In this document: one piece after another, positions 43,674 through 53,469 of the stretch | Layout: each line of letters opens with the position of its first letter | Numbering within the stretch: position 1 is the first letter of the stretch | Assembly: GCA_003416985.1 (NCBI GenBank) | Contig: QVIN01000016.1 | Location: forward strand, 53,108 to 117,107 | Direction of reading: 5' to 3' | Source: Duganella sp. BJB480 | GTDB taxonomy: Bacteria; Pseudomonadota; Gammaproteobacteria; Burkholderiales; Burkholderiaceae_D | Length of the DNA stretch: 64,000 bases | Position numbers and translations under genes: made by a program | Notes under the pieces: model-generated | Database searches by the model: none | What the model was told of the DNA's origin: nothing | Seen by the model: only the letters and a program-made list of their open reading frames with translations

Positions 43674-44377
43674 ACCAACTCTTCCGGGCTCTGCTAGCCT
43701 TGGCGATGGCCGCAGGCGTCATGTCCGGCGCAGCGGCGAGTCCTGTGTACACCAAAGTGGTGGGGACTTCTCTTGATTTCTACTATCTGGCGGATACGTT
43801 TGGCGGTGCGAAGGCTTTCGCTCTGGGCGACTCACTGATGTTCGAGCCACCCCGCGGATTTTTCGAAGTGGTGGCCACTCAAGGTCCCCAGGTTTTTGCG
43901 GTCGCGCACAGCGGACACGCGCTCACGGGTGGTGGCGGCGTCGATATGCAAGGCTATTTTGCGGTCCTGTCGGAAAATGCGTGGTTCAAGACGGATGGTT
44001 ACGTCGAGACCCGGATCGGCTCGATCAACAACGGTGTCTTCCAGTACATAGGGGGAGGGAACGCCACTGTGTTCACGGCGCGCATGTTCCCGAAGCCGGG
44101 CCAATACAACGGCTTGTGGCATGACGAAGCCAGTTTACATCGGGCTCTTGGCGAGTTCTCCACGATCGCCATCGATGGCAACTATTTAGCCTACATGCGT
44201 GACTACGGACATGGCGGGTATGGCGAAGTCGGCATCTCGGCCCTCATGTACAACTTCGACCAGGTCGCAGTACCGCTGCCGGCGGTCCCCGAGCCGCAGA
44301 CTTACGCCATGCTGCTGGCCGGCCTGGCCCTGGCCGGTGGCGCGGCGCGGCGCCGATTGGGGGCGCTCACGCGCTGA
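43670..44377 (+). CDS. PEP-CTERM sorting-domain protein (second of tandem pair)
   Basis: A 235-residue paralogue of the upstream gene: signal peptide (ALLALAMAAGVMSGAAAS), LDFYYLADTFGGAKAFALGDSLMFEPP..VFAVAHSGHALTGGG, and PEP-CTERM VPEPQTYAMLLAGLALAGGAARRR. The shared LDFYY, ALGDSLM and VAHSGH(V/A)LTGG blocks show a tandem duplication. Its 3' end overlaps the convergent HD-domain gene by 11 bases. Confidence 0.9.
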   Translation: MNQLFRALLALAMAAGVMSGAAASPVYTKVVGTSLDFYYLADTFGGAKAFALGDSLMFEPPRGFFEVVATQGPQVFAVAHSGHALTGGGGVDMQGYFAVLSENAWFKTDGYVETRIGSINNGVFQYIGGGNATVFTARMFPKPGQYNGLWHDEASLHRALGEFSTIAIDGNYLAYMRDYGHGGYGEVGISALMYNFDQVAVPLPAVPEPQTYAMLLAGLALAGGAARRRLGALTR

Positions 44378-45008
44378 GCGCTTTCAGCCGGTCGAGCTCC
44401 GCCAGGAAGCGTTCGCTGGCGACGGCCGGCGCCCACGGCTCCCATGCGGTGCCGCCGTAGATCGCCTGCAGCGGATCGTCATTCAGCGGCGGCACGGTGA
44501 TCTTCAGTGTGTTCAGGACCTCGTTCGCCGACCAGCCCACCACGTGCACCGCCTCGCTGGCCGCCGCCAGGCGGTCGGCCATCTTGTGGGCGGCGTGTTC
44601 CTTCGGCGTCCAGCGCTGCAGGCCGTAGCGCAGGAACACCGCGTTTTCCAGCCGCACCGTCAACGCCTTGAAGCCTTCGCCCAGGAAGGGCTTGAGCGGC
44701 GAGACGCAATCGAAGCCCAGCAAGCCTTCCTCCGCGTCGTGCAGCAGTTCGCGCAGCGCGGCCAGCGGCGGCAGCTCCAGCCCGACCGCCTTGCAGGCCG
44801 CCGCGCGCAAGTGCATCACCGTCAGCGAATGCTGGGCCACCGACAGCGGTAGCGGCCACGCGGAGTGCCCGCCCCAGCGATAGGTGCGCGCCAGGCCGAG
44901 CGCGAGGTCGCTGTCCTCCCAGTCGAACGGCGTGGGATCGAGCAGGTCCAGCCGGCGCTCCGACGGCATGCGTACCCACGCGCGGTCTTCCTGATGATTG
45001 CGGCCCAT
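44367..45008 (-). CDS. HD-domain phosphohydrolase (YfbR-like)
   Basis: A 213-residue predicted metal-dependent hydrolase. LPLSVAQHSLTVMHL supplies the first histidine, LRELLHDAEEGLLGFD the HD pair, and the helix EHAAHKMADRLAAASEA the final Asp. This matches YfbR-type 5'-deoxynucleotidases or uncharacterised HD proteins. It is convergent with the PEP-CTERM pair. Substrate unknown. Confidence 0.85.
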   Translation of the reverse strand: MGRNHQEDRAWVRMPSERRLDLLDPTPFDWEDSDLALGLARTYRWGGHSAWPLPLSVAQHSLTVMHLRAAACKAVGLELPPLAALRELLHDAEEGLLGFDCVSPLKPFLGEGFKALTVRLENAVFLRYGLQRWTPKEHAAHKMADRLAAASEAVHVVGWSANEVLNTLKITVPPLNDDPLQAIYGGTAWEPWAPAVASERFLAELDRLKALSA

Positions 45009-45118
45009 GCGGCTTTCCTGGTCTGTGGTTCACAGCCACATCCTACACCCAAGCCGACAATTATTTTTTGGTAAGCAGTGGTGGATTTGCAATACACTGG
45101 AAGGATCTTGACTTCGTG

Positions 45119-48100
45119 ATGGAAGAGCTCATGGCGACCAGACCTTCATATATCTACCAGGGCGGCTCGGTGATGATGCACTCGCCGCTGCAATTGAAGA
45201 ACTCCGAGATGTACGGCTTTTTCGTCAAGGGCGATCTGGCCAAGCTCCAGGCCACGCTGGACGACACCTTGAACCAGGTGGCCGGCCAGCGCATGCGCTT
45301 CAACGCGATCTCGCCGTATGTGCTGCTGACGTTCACGCGCGTCAACCACGCCGATTCGGCGGCCCCGGTCGACCATGCCAAGGGCTGGATCACGGAGATC
45401 GACATCGTCACCTGGATCATGGTCGGCGCCATGGACGACGAGGGCAAGCTGGCCCACATCTACTACTACCCCGCGCACATCTTCGTCGACGACGCGATGG
45501 CGCTGATTAACGGCCGCGAGCTGTTCGGCTATCCCAAGTACCTGTGCGAGTACGAGATCCCGGCGGCGGATGCCGAACCGCTGCGTTGCTCGGTCGCGGC
45601 CAAGGGCTTCGAGGCCTTTTCGCCCGAGACCAAAATCGCCATGCATCCGCTGCTGGATGTGACGGCGACGCGCAAGACCGGCATCGAGAAGCCCATCACC
45701 AGCGTGCTGGATCTGATCGAGCAGGCGATAGAACTGTTCCTGTCCATCCCCGATTTTTTCAACCTGGACGTGGCGGGCTGGGACGACATCATCTCACTGC
45801 TGCGCAATCCGCGCATCGACCAGGTCTTCCTCAAGCAGTTCCCGGATAGCGCCGGCCTGAAGGCCGTGTACCAGGCCATCCTGGCGGCGCCGGCCACCAT
45901 CGATAAGATCCACAGCGGCAAACTGCTGGGCTACGAATACCAGTGCGTGCTGCACGCCTTCGACAGCTTCCCGCTCAACGAGACGCTCGGCCTGCAACTG
46001 GGGCCGCAAGCGGCCATCCTGCCGTACAACCTGAACTTCGACTTCACCGCGCGGCCGGGCGAGGAGCTGGTCGACAATTCCTCGATCGCGCCGCAGAAGA
46101 TCGCCATCCTCGGCGGCGGCGTCGGTTCGATGACGGCGGCCTACTACCTGAGCGACCAGCCGGGCTGGCAGAACAACTACGACATCACGGTCTACCAGCA
46201 GGGCTGGCGCCTGGGCGGCAAGGGCGCCAGCGGACGCAATGCGCAATACGGCCAGCGCATCGAGGAACACGGCCTGCACATCTGGTTCGGCTTCTATTCC
46301 AACGCGTTCAAGATGATCAAGGCCGCATACGCCAGCCTTGACCGCCCGGCCGGCGCGCCGCTGGCGACCTGGCGCGACGCCTTCAAGCAGCACGATTACG
46401 TGGCGCTGTCGGAGCAGGTCGGCGGCCAGTGGCGCAACTGGTCCATCGTGTTTCCGACGCTGCCGGGCGAGCCGGGCGAGGGTGATGAGCAGATCACGTT
46501 GTGGCAGCTGGCGGTGGCGATGGTCGGCTGGATCGAACAATGGATCAAGAGCCTGGACAAGCTGACCCGCGAACTGGAACTGCCTCCGCACCAACCCCAC
46601 ACCGGCGTGCTGCCGGACTGGTTGTATCACCTGGCCGAAGGCGTGACGTCGTCGGCGCATGAGCTGCTGGAGGATATGTCGCTGCTGGGCAGCGCCTTGT
46701 ACGGCATGGTGGTCAACATGTCGGCCGATGCGGCGCAGCACACGGCGGGCGAGCATCTGGCGCTGGCCGGCGCGCTGGTGGGCGTGCGCCAACGGCTGCA
46801 TGCGCGCTACCGCAAGCTGATCGACCAGGCGGACAGCGACACCAACGACGACATACGCCGCCTGTTCATCTGCGTGGACCTGGGCGTGACGGTGATGAAG
46901 GGCGTGTTCGAGGACGGCGTGATCCGCAACGGCTTCGACGTCATCAACGATGTCGATTTCCGACAATGGCTGCGCAACCACGGCGGTGACGAGGAGCTGT
47001 GCGTGGACTCGGCGCCGGTGCGCGGCTTCTACGACCTGGTGTTCGCCTACGAGGGCGGCGATTTCGGCAAGCCGAATATCGAAGCCGGCACGCTGCTGCG
47101 CGCGATGGCCCGCATCGGCCTGGCCTACAAGGGCGGCATCATGTTCAAGATGCAGGCGGGGATGGGCGACACGGTGTTTACGCCGCTGTACCAGGCCTTG
47201 CTGGCGCGCGGCGTCAAGTTCAAGTTCTTCCACAAGGTCGAGGAGCTGGTGCCGGACGGCCGCCAGATCGGCGGCATCCGCATGACGCAGCAGGTGGCGC
47301 TGAAGGGCGCGGACTACGATCCGCTGGTGGACGTCAAAGGCCTGGCCTGCTGGCCCAGCACACCGAACTACGGCCAGATCGATCCGGCGCAGGCCGCGCT
47401 GCTGCAGGAGCACGGCGTCAACCTGGAATCGTGGTGGAGCGACTGGGCCAAAATTTATCATCAGCAGTTCGACAAGGAGCTGCCGGTGTTGACGCTGAAG
47501 CGCGGCGTCGATTTCGACCAGGTGGTGTTCGGCATCTCGATCGCCTCGCTCAAGCCTTTGTGCCCGCAGCTGCTGGCGCAAAGCCCGGCACTCAACACCA
47601 CGTATGAGCAGGTGCGGACGGTGGCCACGCAGGCCTACCAGGTCTGGCTGGACAAGGACCTGACGCAGATGGGCTGGGACTACCAGCCCGGCGGCCAGCA
47701 GCCGGTGCTGAGCGGCTTCGGCGAACCTTACGACACCTGGGCGCCGATGGACCAGCTGTTGTGCCGCGAGGACTGGCCGCCCGCGCTCAATCCGCGCAAC
47801 GTGTCCTACTTTTGCAGCGCGCTGCCGGTGGAGAGCTACCCGCCGTCCAGCGAGACCGGCTTCCCGGCGCTGATGGCGGCGAAGGCGAAGGAGGGCGCGG
47901 TCGAACAGTTGAGCAAGAGGATAGCCTCGCTGTGGTCGGCGGCCGGACCGGCCGGCGCGTTCCCGTGGCAATGGCTGGTGGACGGCAGCGAAGCGACCGG
48001 CGTGGCGCGCTTCGACAGCCAGTATTGGCGCGCCAACGTCGATCCGTCCGAACGCTACGTGATGTCGGTGGTGAACAGCACCAAGTACCGTTTGCAGACC

Positions 48101-48256
48101 GACCAATCGGGCTTCTCCAACCTGTACCTGACGGGCGACTGGGTCAAGACCGGCTTGAACGCCGGCTGCGTGGAGGCGGCGGTGATGGCCGGCATGCAGA
48201 CTTCTCGCGCGATGAGTGGCCACCCGGCCGTCATCGAGGGCGAGACCGACGTCTAG
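45119..48256 (+). CDS. Fusion protein: acetoacetate decarboxylase-like domain plus FAD/NAD(P)-binding amine-oxidase-like oxidoreductase
   Basis: A roughly 1045-residue protein. Residues about 15-260 resemble acetoacetate decarboxylase (LQLKNSEMYGFFVKGDLAKLQATLDDTLN and GRELFGYPKYLCEYEIP, where Lys near 146 is at the Schiff-base position). From about 330 there is a Rossmann dinucleotide motif (ILGGGVGSMTAAYYLS) and a phytoene-desaturase/amine-oxidase-type domain (GWRLGGKGASGRN, EEHGLHIWFGFYSNAF), ending NLYLTGDWVKTGLNAGCVEAAVMAGMQTSRAM, the C-terminal FAD motif. Starts at 45119 (distant GGAAGGA) or 45131 are both possible. Likely a terpenoid or lipid oxidation enzyme; the reaction is unknown. 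Confidence 0.82.
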   Translation: MEELMATRPSYIYQGGSVMMHSPLQLKNSEMYGFFVKGDLAKLQATLDDTLNQVAGQRMRFNAISPYVLLTFTRVNHADSAAPVDHAKGWITEIDIVTWIMVGAMDDEGKLAHIYYYPAHIFVDDAMALINGRELFGYPKYLCEYEIPAADAEPLRCSVAAKGFEAFSPETKIAMHPLLDVTATRKTGIEKPITSVLDLIEQAIELFLSIPDFFNLDVAGWDDIISLLRNPRIDQVFLKQFPDSAGLKAVYQAILAAPATIDKIHSGKLLGYEYQCVLHAFDSFPLNETLGLQLGPQAAILPYNLNFDFTARPGEELVDNSSIAPQKIAILGGGVGSMTAAYYLSDQPGWQNNYDITVYQQGWRLGGKGASGRNAQYGQRIEEHGLHIWFGFYSNAFKMIKAAYASLDRPAGAPLATWRDAFKQHDYVALSEQVGGQWRNWSIVFPTLPGEPGEGDEQITLWQLAVAMVGWIEQWIKSLDKLTRELELPPHQPHTGVLPDWLYHLAEGVTSSAHELLEDMSLLGSALYGMVVNMSADAAQHTAGEHLALAGALVGVRQRLHARYRKLIDQADSDTNDDIRRLFICVDLGVTVMKGVFEDGVIRNGFDVINDVDFRQWLRNHGGDEELCVDSAPVRGFYDLVFAYEGGDFGKPNIEAGTLLRAMARIGLAYKGGIMFKMQAGMGDTVFTPLYQALLARGVKFKFFHKVEELVPDGRQIGGIRMTQQVALKGADYDPLVDVKGLACWPSTPNYGQIDPAQAALLQEHGVNLESWWSDWAKIYHQQFDKELPVLTLKRGVDFDQVVFGISIASLKPLCPQLLAQSPALNTTYEQVRTVATQAYQVWLDKDLTQMGWDYQPGGQQPVLSGFGEPYDTWAPMDQLLCREDWPPALNPRNVSYFCSALPVESYPPSSETGFPALMAAKAKEGAVEQLSKRIASLWSAAGPAGAFPWQWLVDGSEATGVARFDSQYWRANVDPSERYVMSVVNSTKYRLQTDQSGFSNLYLTGDWVKTGLNAGCVEAAVMAGMQTSRAMSGHPAVIEGETDV

Positions 48257-48257
48257 G

Positions 48258-48917
48258 TCAGCGCTTGCGCGCCAGCGTCAGACCGTCGCCCAGCGGCAGC
48301 AGCGACAGGTCGACGCGCTCGTCGTGGTGCAGCTTGATGTTGAGCGCTTGCAGCGCGGCGGTGTCGTCGCTGTCGGCCCGTTCGGCGACGCGGCCGCTCC
48401 ACAGCGTGTTGTCGATGACGACCAGGCCTCCCGGACGCACCAGTTGCAGGCAGCGTTCGTAGTAGCCGTCGTAGTTGACCTTGTCCGCGTCGATGAAGGC
48501 GAAGTCGTAGAGGTTCGCCTCGCCGGCCTGCAGGTGCGCGTCCAGCGTGGCCAGCGCGGGGCCGAGCCGCAGGTCGATCTTGTCGGCGACGCCGGCCTGC
48601 GCCCAGAAAGGCTTGCCGATGCGGGTGTAGTCGTCGCTGATGTCGCAGGCCAGGATGCGGCCGTCGGCCGGCAGCGCCAGCGCGACCGACAGCGCGCTGT
48701 AGCCGGTGAACACGCCGATCTCGATGGTGTTGCGGGCGCCGGTCAGCTTGACCAGCATGGCCATGAACTGCCCCTGCTCGGGCGCGATCTGCATGGTGGC
48801 GCGCTCATGGCCGCGCGTGGCGTCGCGCAGCGCGGCTTGCGCCGGGTGCTCGCGCAGCGAATGGGCCAGCACGTAGTCGTATAACGGGTCGGTCAGGTTG
48901 AGTGTGCGGTTGGACAT
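48258..48917 (-). CDS. SAM-dependent O-methyltransferase (family 3, CCoAOMT type)
   Basis: A 219-residue class I methyltransferase. It shows the SAM motif TIEIGVFTGYSALSVALALP, motif II ILACDISDDYTRIG, the metal-binding DFAFIDADKVNYDGYYERCL and GGLVVIDNTLWSGRV. This is the CCoAOMT-like family methylating catechol-type hydroxyls with a divalent metal. Substrate unknown. It converges on the fusion gene with a one-base gap. Confidence 0.93.
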   Translation of the reverse strand: MSNRTLNLTDPLYDYVLAHSLREHPAQAALRDATRGHERATMQIAPEQGQFMAMLVKLTGARNTIEIGVFTGYSALSVALALPADGRILACDISDDYTRIGKPFWAQAGVADKIDLRLGPALATLDAHLQAGEANLYDFAFIDADKVNYDGYYERCLQLVRPGGLVVIDNTLWSGRVAERADSDDTAALQALNIKLHHDERVDLSLLPLGDGLTLARKR

Positions 48918-48957
48918 ATGGCGTCTCCTGGATTGGTTGGGAGCGAGTGTAACAGCG

Positions 48958-50346
48958 TCACCCAGGCTTGCGCACTGCTAGCCGCGCGAAGCTGGCGACG
49001 CTGGCGACCGCCGCGAACGCCGCGGCCAGCGCCAGCGCGTAGCGGGTGCCGTGCGAGGCCGAGAGCATGAAGCAGTAGGCCACCAGCGCCGCGCCGGTGG
49101 CTTGTCCGGTCAGCCGCGCGGTGGCGACGATGCCGCTGGCGCCGCCCGCGCGCTCCGGCGGTGCGCTGCCCATGATGGCTTTCAGGTTGGGCGCCTGGAA
49201 GAAGCCGAAGCCGATGCCGCACCAGGCCATGCGCCAGCAAATGTCCAGCACCGACGGCTGCGCCGGCATCAGCAGCAGGGCCACCAGGCCGGAAGACAGC
49301 ATCACCAGGCCGATGCCGCCCAACGCGCCGGGCGCGTAGCGGTCGCTCAGGCGGCCGGCGATGGGCGCCATCACCGCCACCAGCGCCGCCCAGGGCGTCA
49401 TCAGGAAACCGGTCTCGATCGGCGAGCGGCCCAGCGTGGATTCAAAATAAAACGGCAGCGAGACGAAGGCCATGCTTTGCGCGGCGAAGGTGCAGGCGGC
49501 CGTCAGCGCGGACAGCGCGAACAGCGGCCGGCGGAACAGGTCGACCGGCAGCATCGGCGCCGTGTGGCCGCGCTGTCGGCGCAGCAGCAACGCGAAGAAG
49601 GCCAGCGTGGCCACGGCTTCCGGCAGCAGCCTGCGCCAGCCTTCCTGGTGGGCGGCGTCGCCGAAGGTGAGGATCAGCAGGCCGAAGGCGAAGGCGTTGA
49701 GGACCGCCGTCGCGAGGTCGATCTTGTGCGCGGCGCGTGGCGTATGCGGCAGCGCGCGGCGGCCAAGCAGGATGGCGATCAGCCCCAGTGGCACGTTGAC
49801 CGCGAACAGCCATGGCCAGGATGCCGCCGCCAGGATCAGCGAGGCCACCGTCGGTCCGACGGCGAACGAGATGCCGACCACCAGCGAGTTGTAGCCGTAG
49901 CCGCGCCCCAGCAGCTTGGTGGGGAAGATCGCCCGCAGCATGGCGGTGTTCACGCTCATCAGGGCCGCGCCACCGACGCCCTGCAGCAGCCGCGCGGCGA
50001 CCAGCGAGGGCAGCGACCAGGCCAGCGCGCAGGCCAGCGAGGAGGCGGTGAACAGCGCAAGCCCGAACAGGCACACGCGCCGGTAGCCGGCCACTTCGCC
50101 CAGCGCGGCGAACGGCAGCAGGGTGGCGACCATGGCCAGCTGGTAGACGTTGACGATCCAGACCGAGGCGGCCGGCGTGGCGTGCAGCTGGGCGGCCATC
50201 GCGGGCAGGGCGGTGTTGGCGATGGCCGTGTCCAGCGAGGCCATGCTCACGCCGATGGCGACCGACAGCATGGCCCAGCGCCGCGCATCGGGCGGCAGGC
50301 CGTCGCGCGCGGCCAGGGTGGCGTCGGCGCTGAACGTAGCAGACAT
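48958..50346 (-). CDS. MFS efflux transporter, EmrB/QacA (DHA2) type
   Basis: A 462-residue membrane protein with about 14 helices. Helix 1 contains MASLDTAIANTALPAMAAQL, the DHA2 motif D1 signature. LAMVATLLPFAALGEVAGYRRVCLFGLALF is motif A, and RLLQGVGGAALMSVNTAMLR motif B. It exports drugs or other amphipathic compounds by proton antiport. The methyltransferase gene lies 40 bases downstream and could be co-transcribed. Confidence 0.9.
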   Translation of the reverse strand: MSATFSADATLAARDGLPPDARRWAMLSVAIGVSMASLDTAIANTALPAMAAQLHATPAASVWIVNVYQLAMVATLLPFAALGEVAGYRRVCLFGLALFTASSLACALAWSLPSLVAARLLQGVGGAALMSVNTAMLRAIFPTKLLGRGYGYNSLVVGISFAVGPTVASLILAAASWPWLFAVNVPLGLIAILLGRRALPHTPRAAHKIDLATAVLNAFAFGLLILTFGDAAHQEGWRRLLPEAVATLAFFALLLRRQRGHTAPMLPVDLFRRPLFALSALTAACTFAAQSMAFVSLPFYFESTLGRSPIETGFLMTPWAALVAVMAPIAGRLSDRYAPGALGGIGLVMLSSGLVALLLMPAQPSVLDICWRMAWCGIGFGFFQAPNLKAIMGSAPPERAGGASGIVATARLTGQATGAALVAYCFMLSASHGTRYALALAAAFAAVASVASFARLAVRKPG

Positions 50347-50432
50347 GAACGATTCCTGTGGATGAGATGATAGGGCCCGTCATTGTGGCGCAAAACGCCG
50401 GCATTTGCAGCCGCCAGGCCGGCGGCACGGGA

Positions 50433-53309
50433 TCAGATCGTGGATGCGGACTGCGAGATGTCGACGTCGTCGCTGGCGGCGCGGCGCAGATCGTTGCAGG
50501 CCTGGTCCAGCGCGGCGGCCACGCCGGGCAGGCGCTGGGTCACTTCATCCAGGTCGCCGGCGGCGGCTGCCGCCTCCATTTCGTGGCACAGCGTGTGCAG
50601 GTGGGTCGAGCTCAGATAACCGGCGCTGCCCTTGAGCGCGTGGATCGCCGCCGCCGCCGCGTGGGCGTTGCCGGCCGCCACGGCGGCGCGCGCCGTGTCC
50701 AGACGGCGCGGCGCCTCGTCCAGGAAGGCCTGGGTGATGCGCTGCATGTGCGAGTGCGACAGCCCGGCCAGCGGCATGATCTGCACCGTGGACGGATCGA
50801 TGCGCTTCTCGATGGCGGGCGCCACGCCGAACTGCTCGTCCAGCGATTCGACGCGCGCGGCCGCGAGGCGCGCCGCATCGGTGGGGCGCAGCGGACGGCC
50901 GCGGCTCAGGTGCTGGGCGATGGTCTTTTCGATCTGGTCGTACAGCAGGCGCTCGTCGACCGGCTTGCTGAGGAAGCCGTCCATGCCCACCGCCAGGTAG
51001 CGCGCGCGGTCATGGTCGCTGGCGTTGGCGGTCAGCGCGATGATCGGGATGCCCGGATCGAGCACGCGGTAGTCCTCGCTGCCGCCGCTGCGGATCAGGC
51101 GCGCGGCCTGTTCGCCGTCCATCATCGGCATGCGGCCATCCATCAGCACCAGGTCGTAGGCGGCGGTGCTCAGCGCGTGCAGCGCCTGCAAGCCGTTTTC
51201 CACCACGCGGATGTCGTGTCCCATGTTCTCCAGCAGCGTGCTGACGATGATCTGGTTGGTGCGAACGTCCTCGGCGCACAGCACGCGCAGGCGATAGGCG
51301 TGGTGTTCCTTGCGCGGCAGGCTGGAAGGATCGATCGCCGGCACCGCGCCCAGCGCCAGCGGCAGCGTGAAGCTGAAGGTGGAGCCGACGCCGACCCGGC
51401 TCTCGGCGGCGATCGAACCGCCCATCAGTTCGACCAGCTCCTTGCAGATCGCCAGACCGAGGCCGGTGCCGCCGTAGCGGCGCGTGGTCGAATGGTCGGC
51501 CTGCTCGAACTTCTGGAACAGGCGGGGCAGGGTCTCGGCCGGGATGCCGGGGCCGGTGTCGGTGATGTCGAAGCTGACGCTGGTGCGGCCGTCGACCGTC
51601 ATCAGGGCCGAGGCGTCCAGCCGCACTTCGCCGCGGTCGGTGAACTTGATGGCGTTGCCCAGCAGGTTGAGCAGGATCTGGCGCAGGCGGGTCGGATCGC
51701 CGCGCACGTAGCGCGGCATGTCCAGCGCCAGGTCGCAGCGCAGCAGCAGGCTCTTGGCGTCGGCCTGGCCCTGCAGGATGCCGATGGCGTCGTCCACCAG
51801 CGCGATCAGGTCGAAGTCCACCGTCTCGATCGACAGGCGGCCGGCGTCGATCTTGGAGAAGTCGAGAATGTCGTTGAGGATGGCCAGCAGCGATTCGCTG
51901 TTCTGCAGGCCGATGCGCAGGTATTCCTCGGTGCGGCCGCGCACGGACTGGTCGCGCATGGCGAACTTGATCATGCCGATCACGCCGGCCAGCGGCGTGC
52001 GGATGTCGTGGCTCATCGCCGACAGGAAGTCGATGCGGTGGCGGCTGACCACTTCGGCGTGTTCCTTGGCCTCGGTGAGCTGGGCGGTGCGCTCCTGCAC
52101 GCGCTGCTCCAGCGTGTTGCGCAGCAGGCGGATCTGGTCGGCCAGCGCGAAGGCCAGCAGCACGCCGTCCAGCGTGCCGCCCAGCAGCGTGAAAAGCTGG
52201 GCGTTGGTGACCACGGCCGGGATCAGGCCGACGTTGGCCGGCAGGATGAACAGCCCCGGCACCATCAGCGCCACGAAGCCCAGCACGAAGAAGCGCGCCG
52301 GATAATAGCCGCGCCGCCAGACCACGATGCCGCTGGTGAGCGCCATCGTCATCCAGATCGAGATGACGATGGTGGCGATGGTGTGGGCGTAGCTCAGGTA
52401 GAAGAAGCAGCTCGGCAGCGTCAGCAGCGGCAGCACGATGTTGATGCGGCTGAGTTTGTACAGCAGCGGCGAATGTTCCTCCAGCCGCAGGAAGTTCGTG
52501 TAGAACATGGTACTGAGCACCGGCAGCAGGAAGAAGGGTACGTAGTGCCATTGCAGGTTGTGCCAGCCGAACAGGTCCGCCGTCAGGTGGAAGGTCATGC
52601 CCCAGGCGATGGCGTAGCACAGCACGTACAGCGAGTAGTACAGCGAGGAGTTGTCGCGGGTGATCGAGTAGATGAAGAAGTTGAACACCGTCAGCGCCAG
52701 CAGCGCGCCGATGGAGCCGATGATCAGCACGTTCTCGCGCGCCACCAGCTGCTGGTAGGTGGTGCGCGGCAGCACGGACATCACCGGCGTGCGCGCATAG
52801 TAGGGGCTGGCGAAGCGTATCAGCACCTGGTAGCGCTGGCCGGGTTGCAGGTCGACGTCTTTACCGTAGTGCAGCAGATAGGAGTGGGGCTGGCGGTAGC
52901 CGGTCAGCATCTGGCGCGCGCTGCCGTCGGGGCCGAACACCTGGATGTCGACCATGTCGATCAGCGTGTCGTTGGGATCGATGACCCAGGCGGGCTGGTG
53001 GCTGTCGTTGCGCAGCTCGGCGTACAGCCAGTAGCTGCCGCCCAGCAGATCGACCTTGGGCGCGGGCTTGAGCTGCGCCAGCAGCTTGGGCAGCCCGGCG
53101 GCGTCGACCGGGAAGGGCTGGCCTTCGTCCAGGTACAGCTTGCCTGTCGTCATGAGATCGATACTTGCGGTATTCACGCTGATGGCGGCCGGCAACGTCT
53201 CGGCGGACGCTGCGGCGGCGGGCGGCAGCTGCCACCATGCCAGCATCGCCAGCAGCACGACCCATAAGCCACGCGTCAGACCGTAGGACATCTTGCAAGC
53301 TTTACTCAT
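50433..53309 (-). CDS. Hybrid sensor histidine kinase: 7TMR-DISM sensor, HK, REC, Hpt
   Basis: A roughly 958-residue membrane kinase. A signal-like segment and extracytoplasmic 7TMR-DISMED2 domain (to about 180) precede a seven-helix 7TMR-DISM region (about 195-390). The kinase has the H-box MSHDIRTPLAG (near 434), N-box NLLGNAIKFTD and GTGLGLAICKELVELMGG. A receiver domain follows (VLCAEDVRTNQ, phospho-Asp in LVLMDGRMPMMDG), and a C-terminal Hpt domain (IHALKGSAGYLSS). This is a multi-step phosphorelay sensor. The ATG at 53309 is preferred over far upstream in-frame ATGs that run across the divergent LysE gene. Confidence 0.9.
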   Translation of the reverse strand: MSKACKMSYGLTRGLWVVLLAMLAWWQLPPAAAASAETLPAAISVNTASIDLMTTGKLYLDEGQPFPVDAAGLPKLLAQLKPAPKVDLLGGSYWLYAELRNDSHQPAWVIDPNDTLIDMVDIQVFGPDGSARQMLTGYRQPHSYLLHYGKDVDLQPGQRYQVLIRFASPYYARTPVMSVLPRTTYQQLVARENVLIIGSIGALLALTVFNFFIYSITRDNSSLYYSLYVLCYAIAWGMTFHLTADLFGWHNLQWHYVPFFLLPVLSTMFYTNFLRLEEHSPLLYKLSRINIVLPLLTLPSCFFYLSYAHTIATIVISIWMTMALTSGIVVWRRGYYPARFFVLGFVALMVPGLFILPANVGLIPAVVTNAQLFTLLGGTLDGVLLAFALADQIRLLRNTLEQRVQERTAQLTEAKEHAEVVSRHRIDFLSAMSHDIRTPLAGVIGMIKFAMRDQSVRGRTEEYLRIGLQNSESLLAILNDILDFSKIDAGRLSIETVDFDLIALVDDAIGILQGQADAKSLLLRCDLALDMPRYVRGDPTRLRQILLNLLGNAIKFTDRGEVRLDASALMTVDGRTSVSFDITDTGPGIPAETLPRLFQKFEQADHSTTRRYGGTGLGLAICKELVELMGGSIAAESRVGVGSTFSFTLPLALGAVPAIDPSSLPRKEHHAYRLRVLCAEDVRTNQIIVSTLLENMGHDIRVVENGLQALHALSTAAYDLVLMDGRMPMMDGEQAARLIRSGGSEDYRVLDPGIPIIALTANASDHDRARYLAVGMDGFLSKPVDERLLYDQIEKTIAQHLSRGRPLRPTDAARLAAARVESLDEQFGVAPAIEKRIDPSTVQIMPLAGLSHSHMQRITQAFLDEAPRRLDTARAAVAAGNAHAAAAAIHALKGSAGYLSSTHLHTLCHEMEAAAAAGDLDEVTQRLPGVAAALDQACNDLRRAASDDVDISQSASTI

Positions 53310-53469
53310 TAGTATTCCGAAGGCCGCCGGTCTCGATAAGTTGGGTTTTTTCCATTTTAAACGAGAACTTATTGTTTTATTCAAAAATTGACCTGAGGCA
53401 TGTAACGATACTTGGCGCGCGCCGGACGAGCCGGGTAAGATGGCGCCTTTGCACCACAGGAGCGCGACC

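Noticed and set aside
45794-48223. 809-codon minus-strand frame opposite the decarboxylase/flavoprotein fusion
   Set aside because: Antisense shadow with Arg/His/Gln-rich composition and no recognisable domain.
50358-53267. 969-codon plus-strand open frame opposite the hybrid kinase
   Set aside because: Its translation is low-complexity and without domains; the minus-strand kinase is unmistakable.
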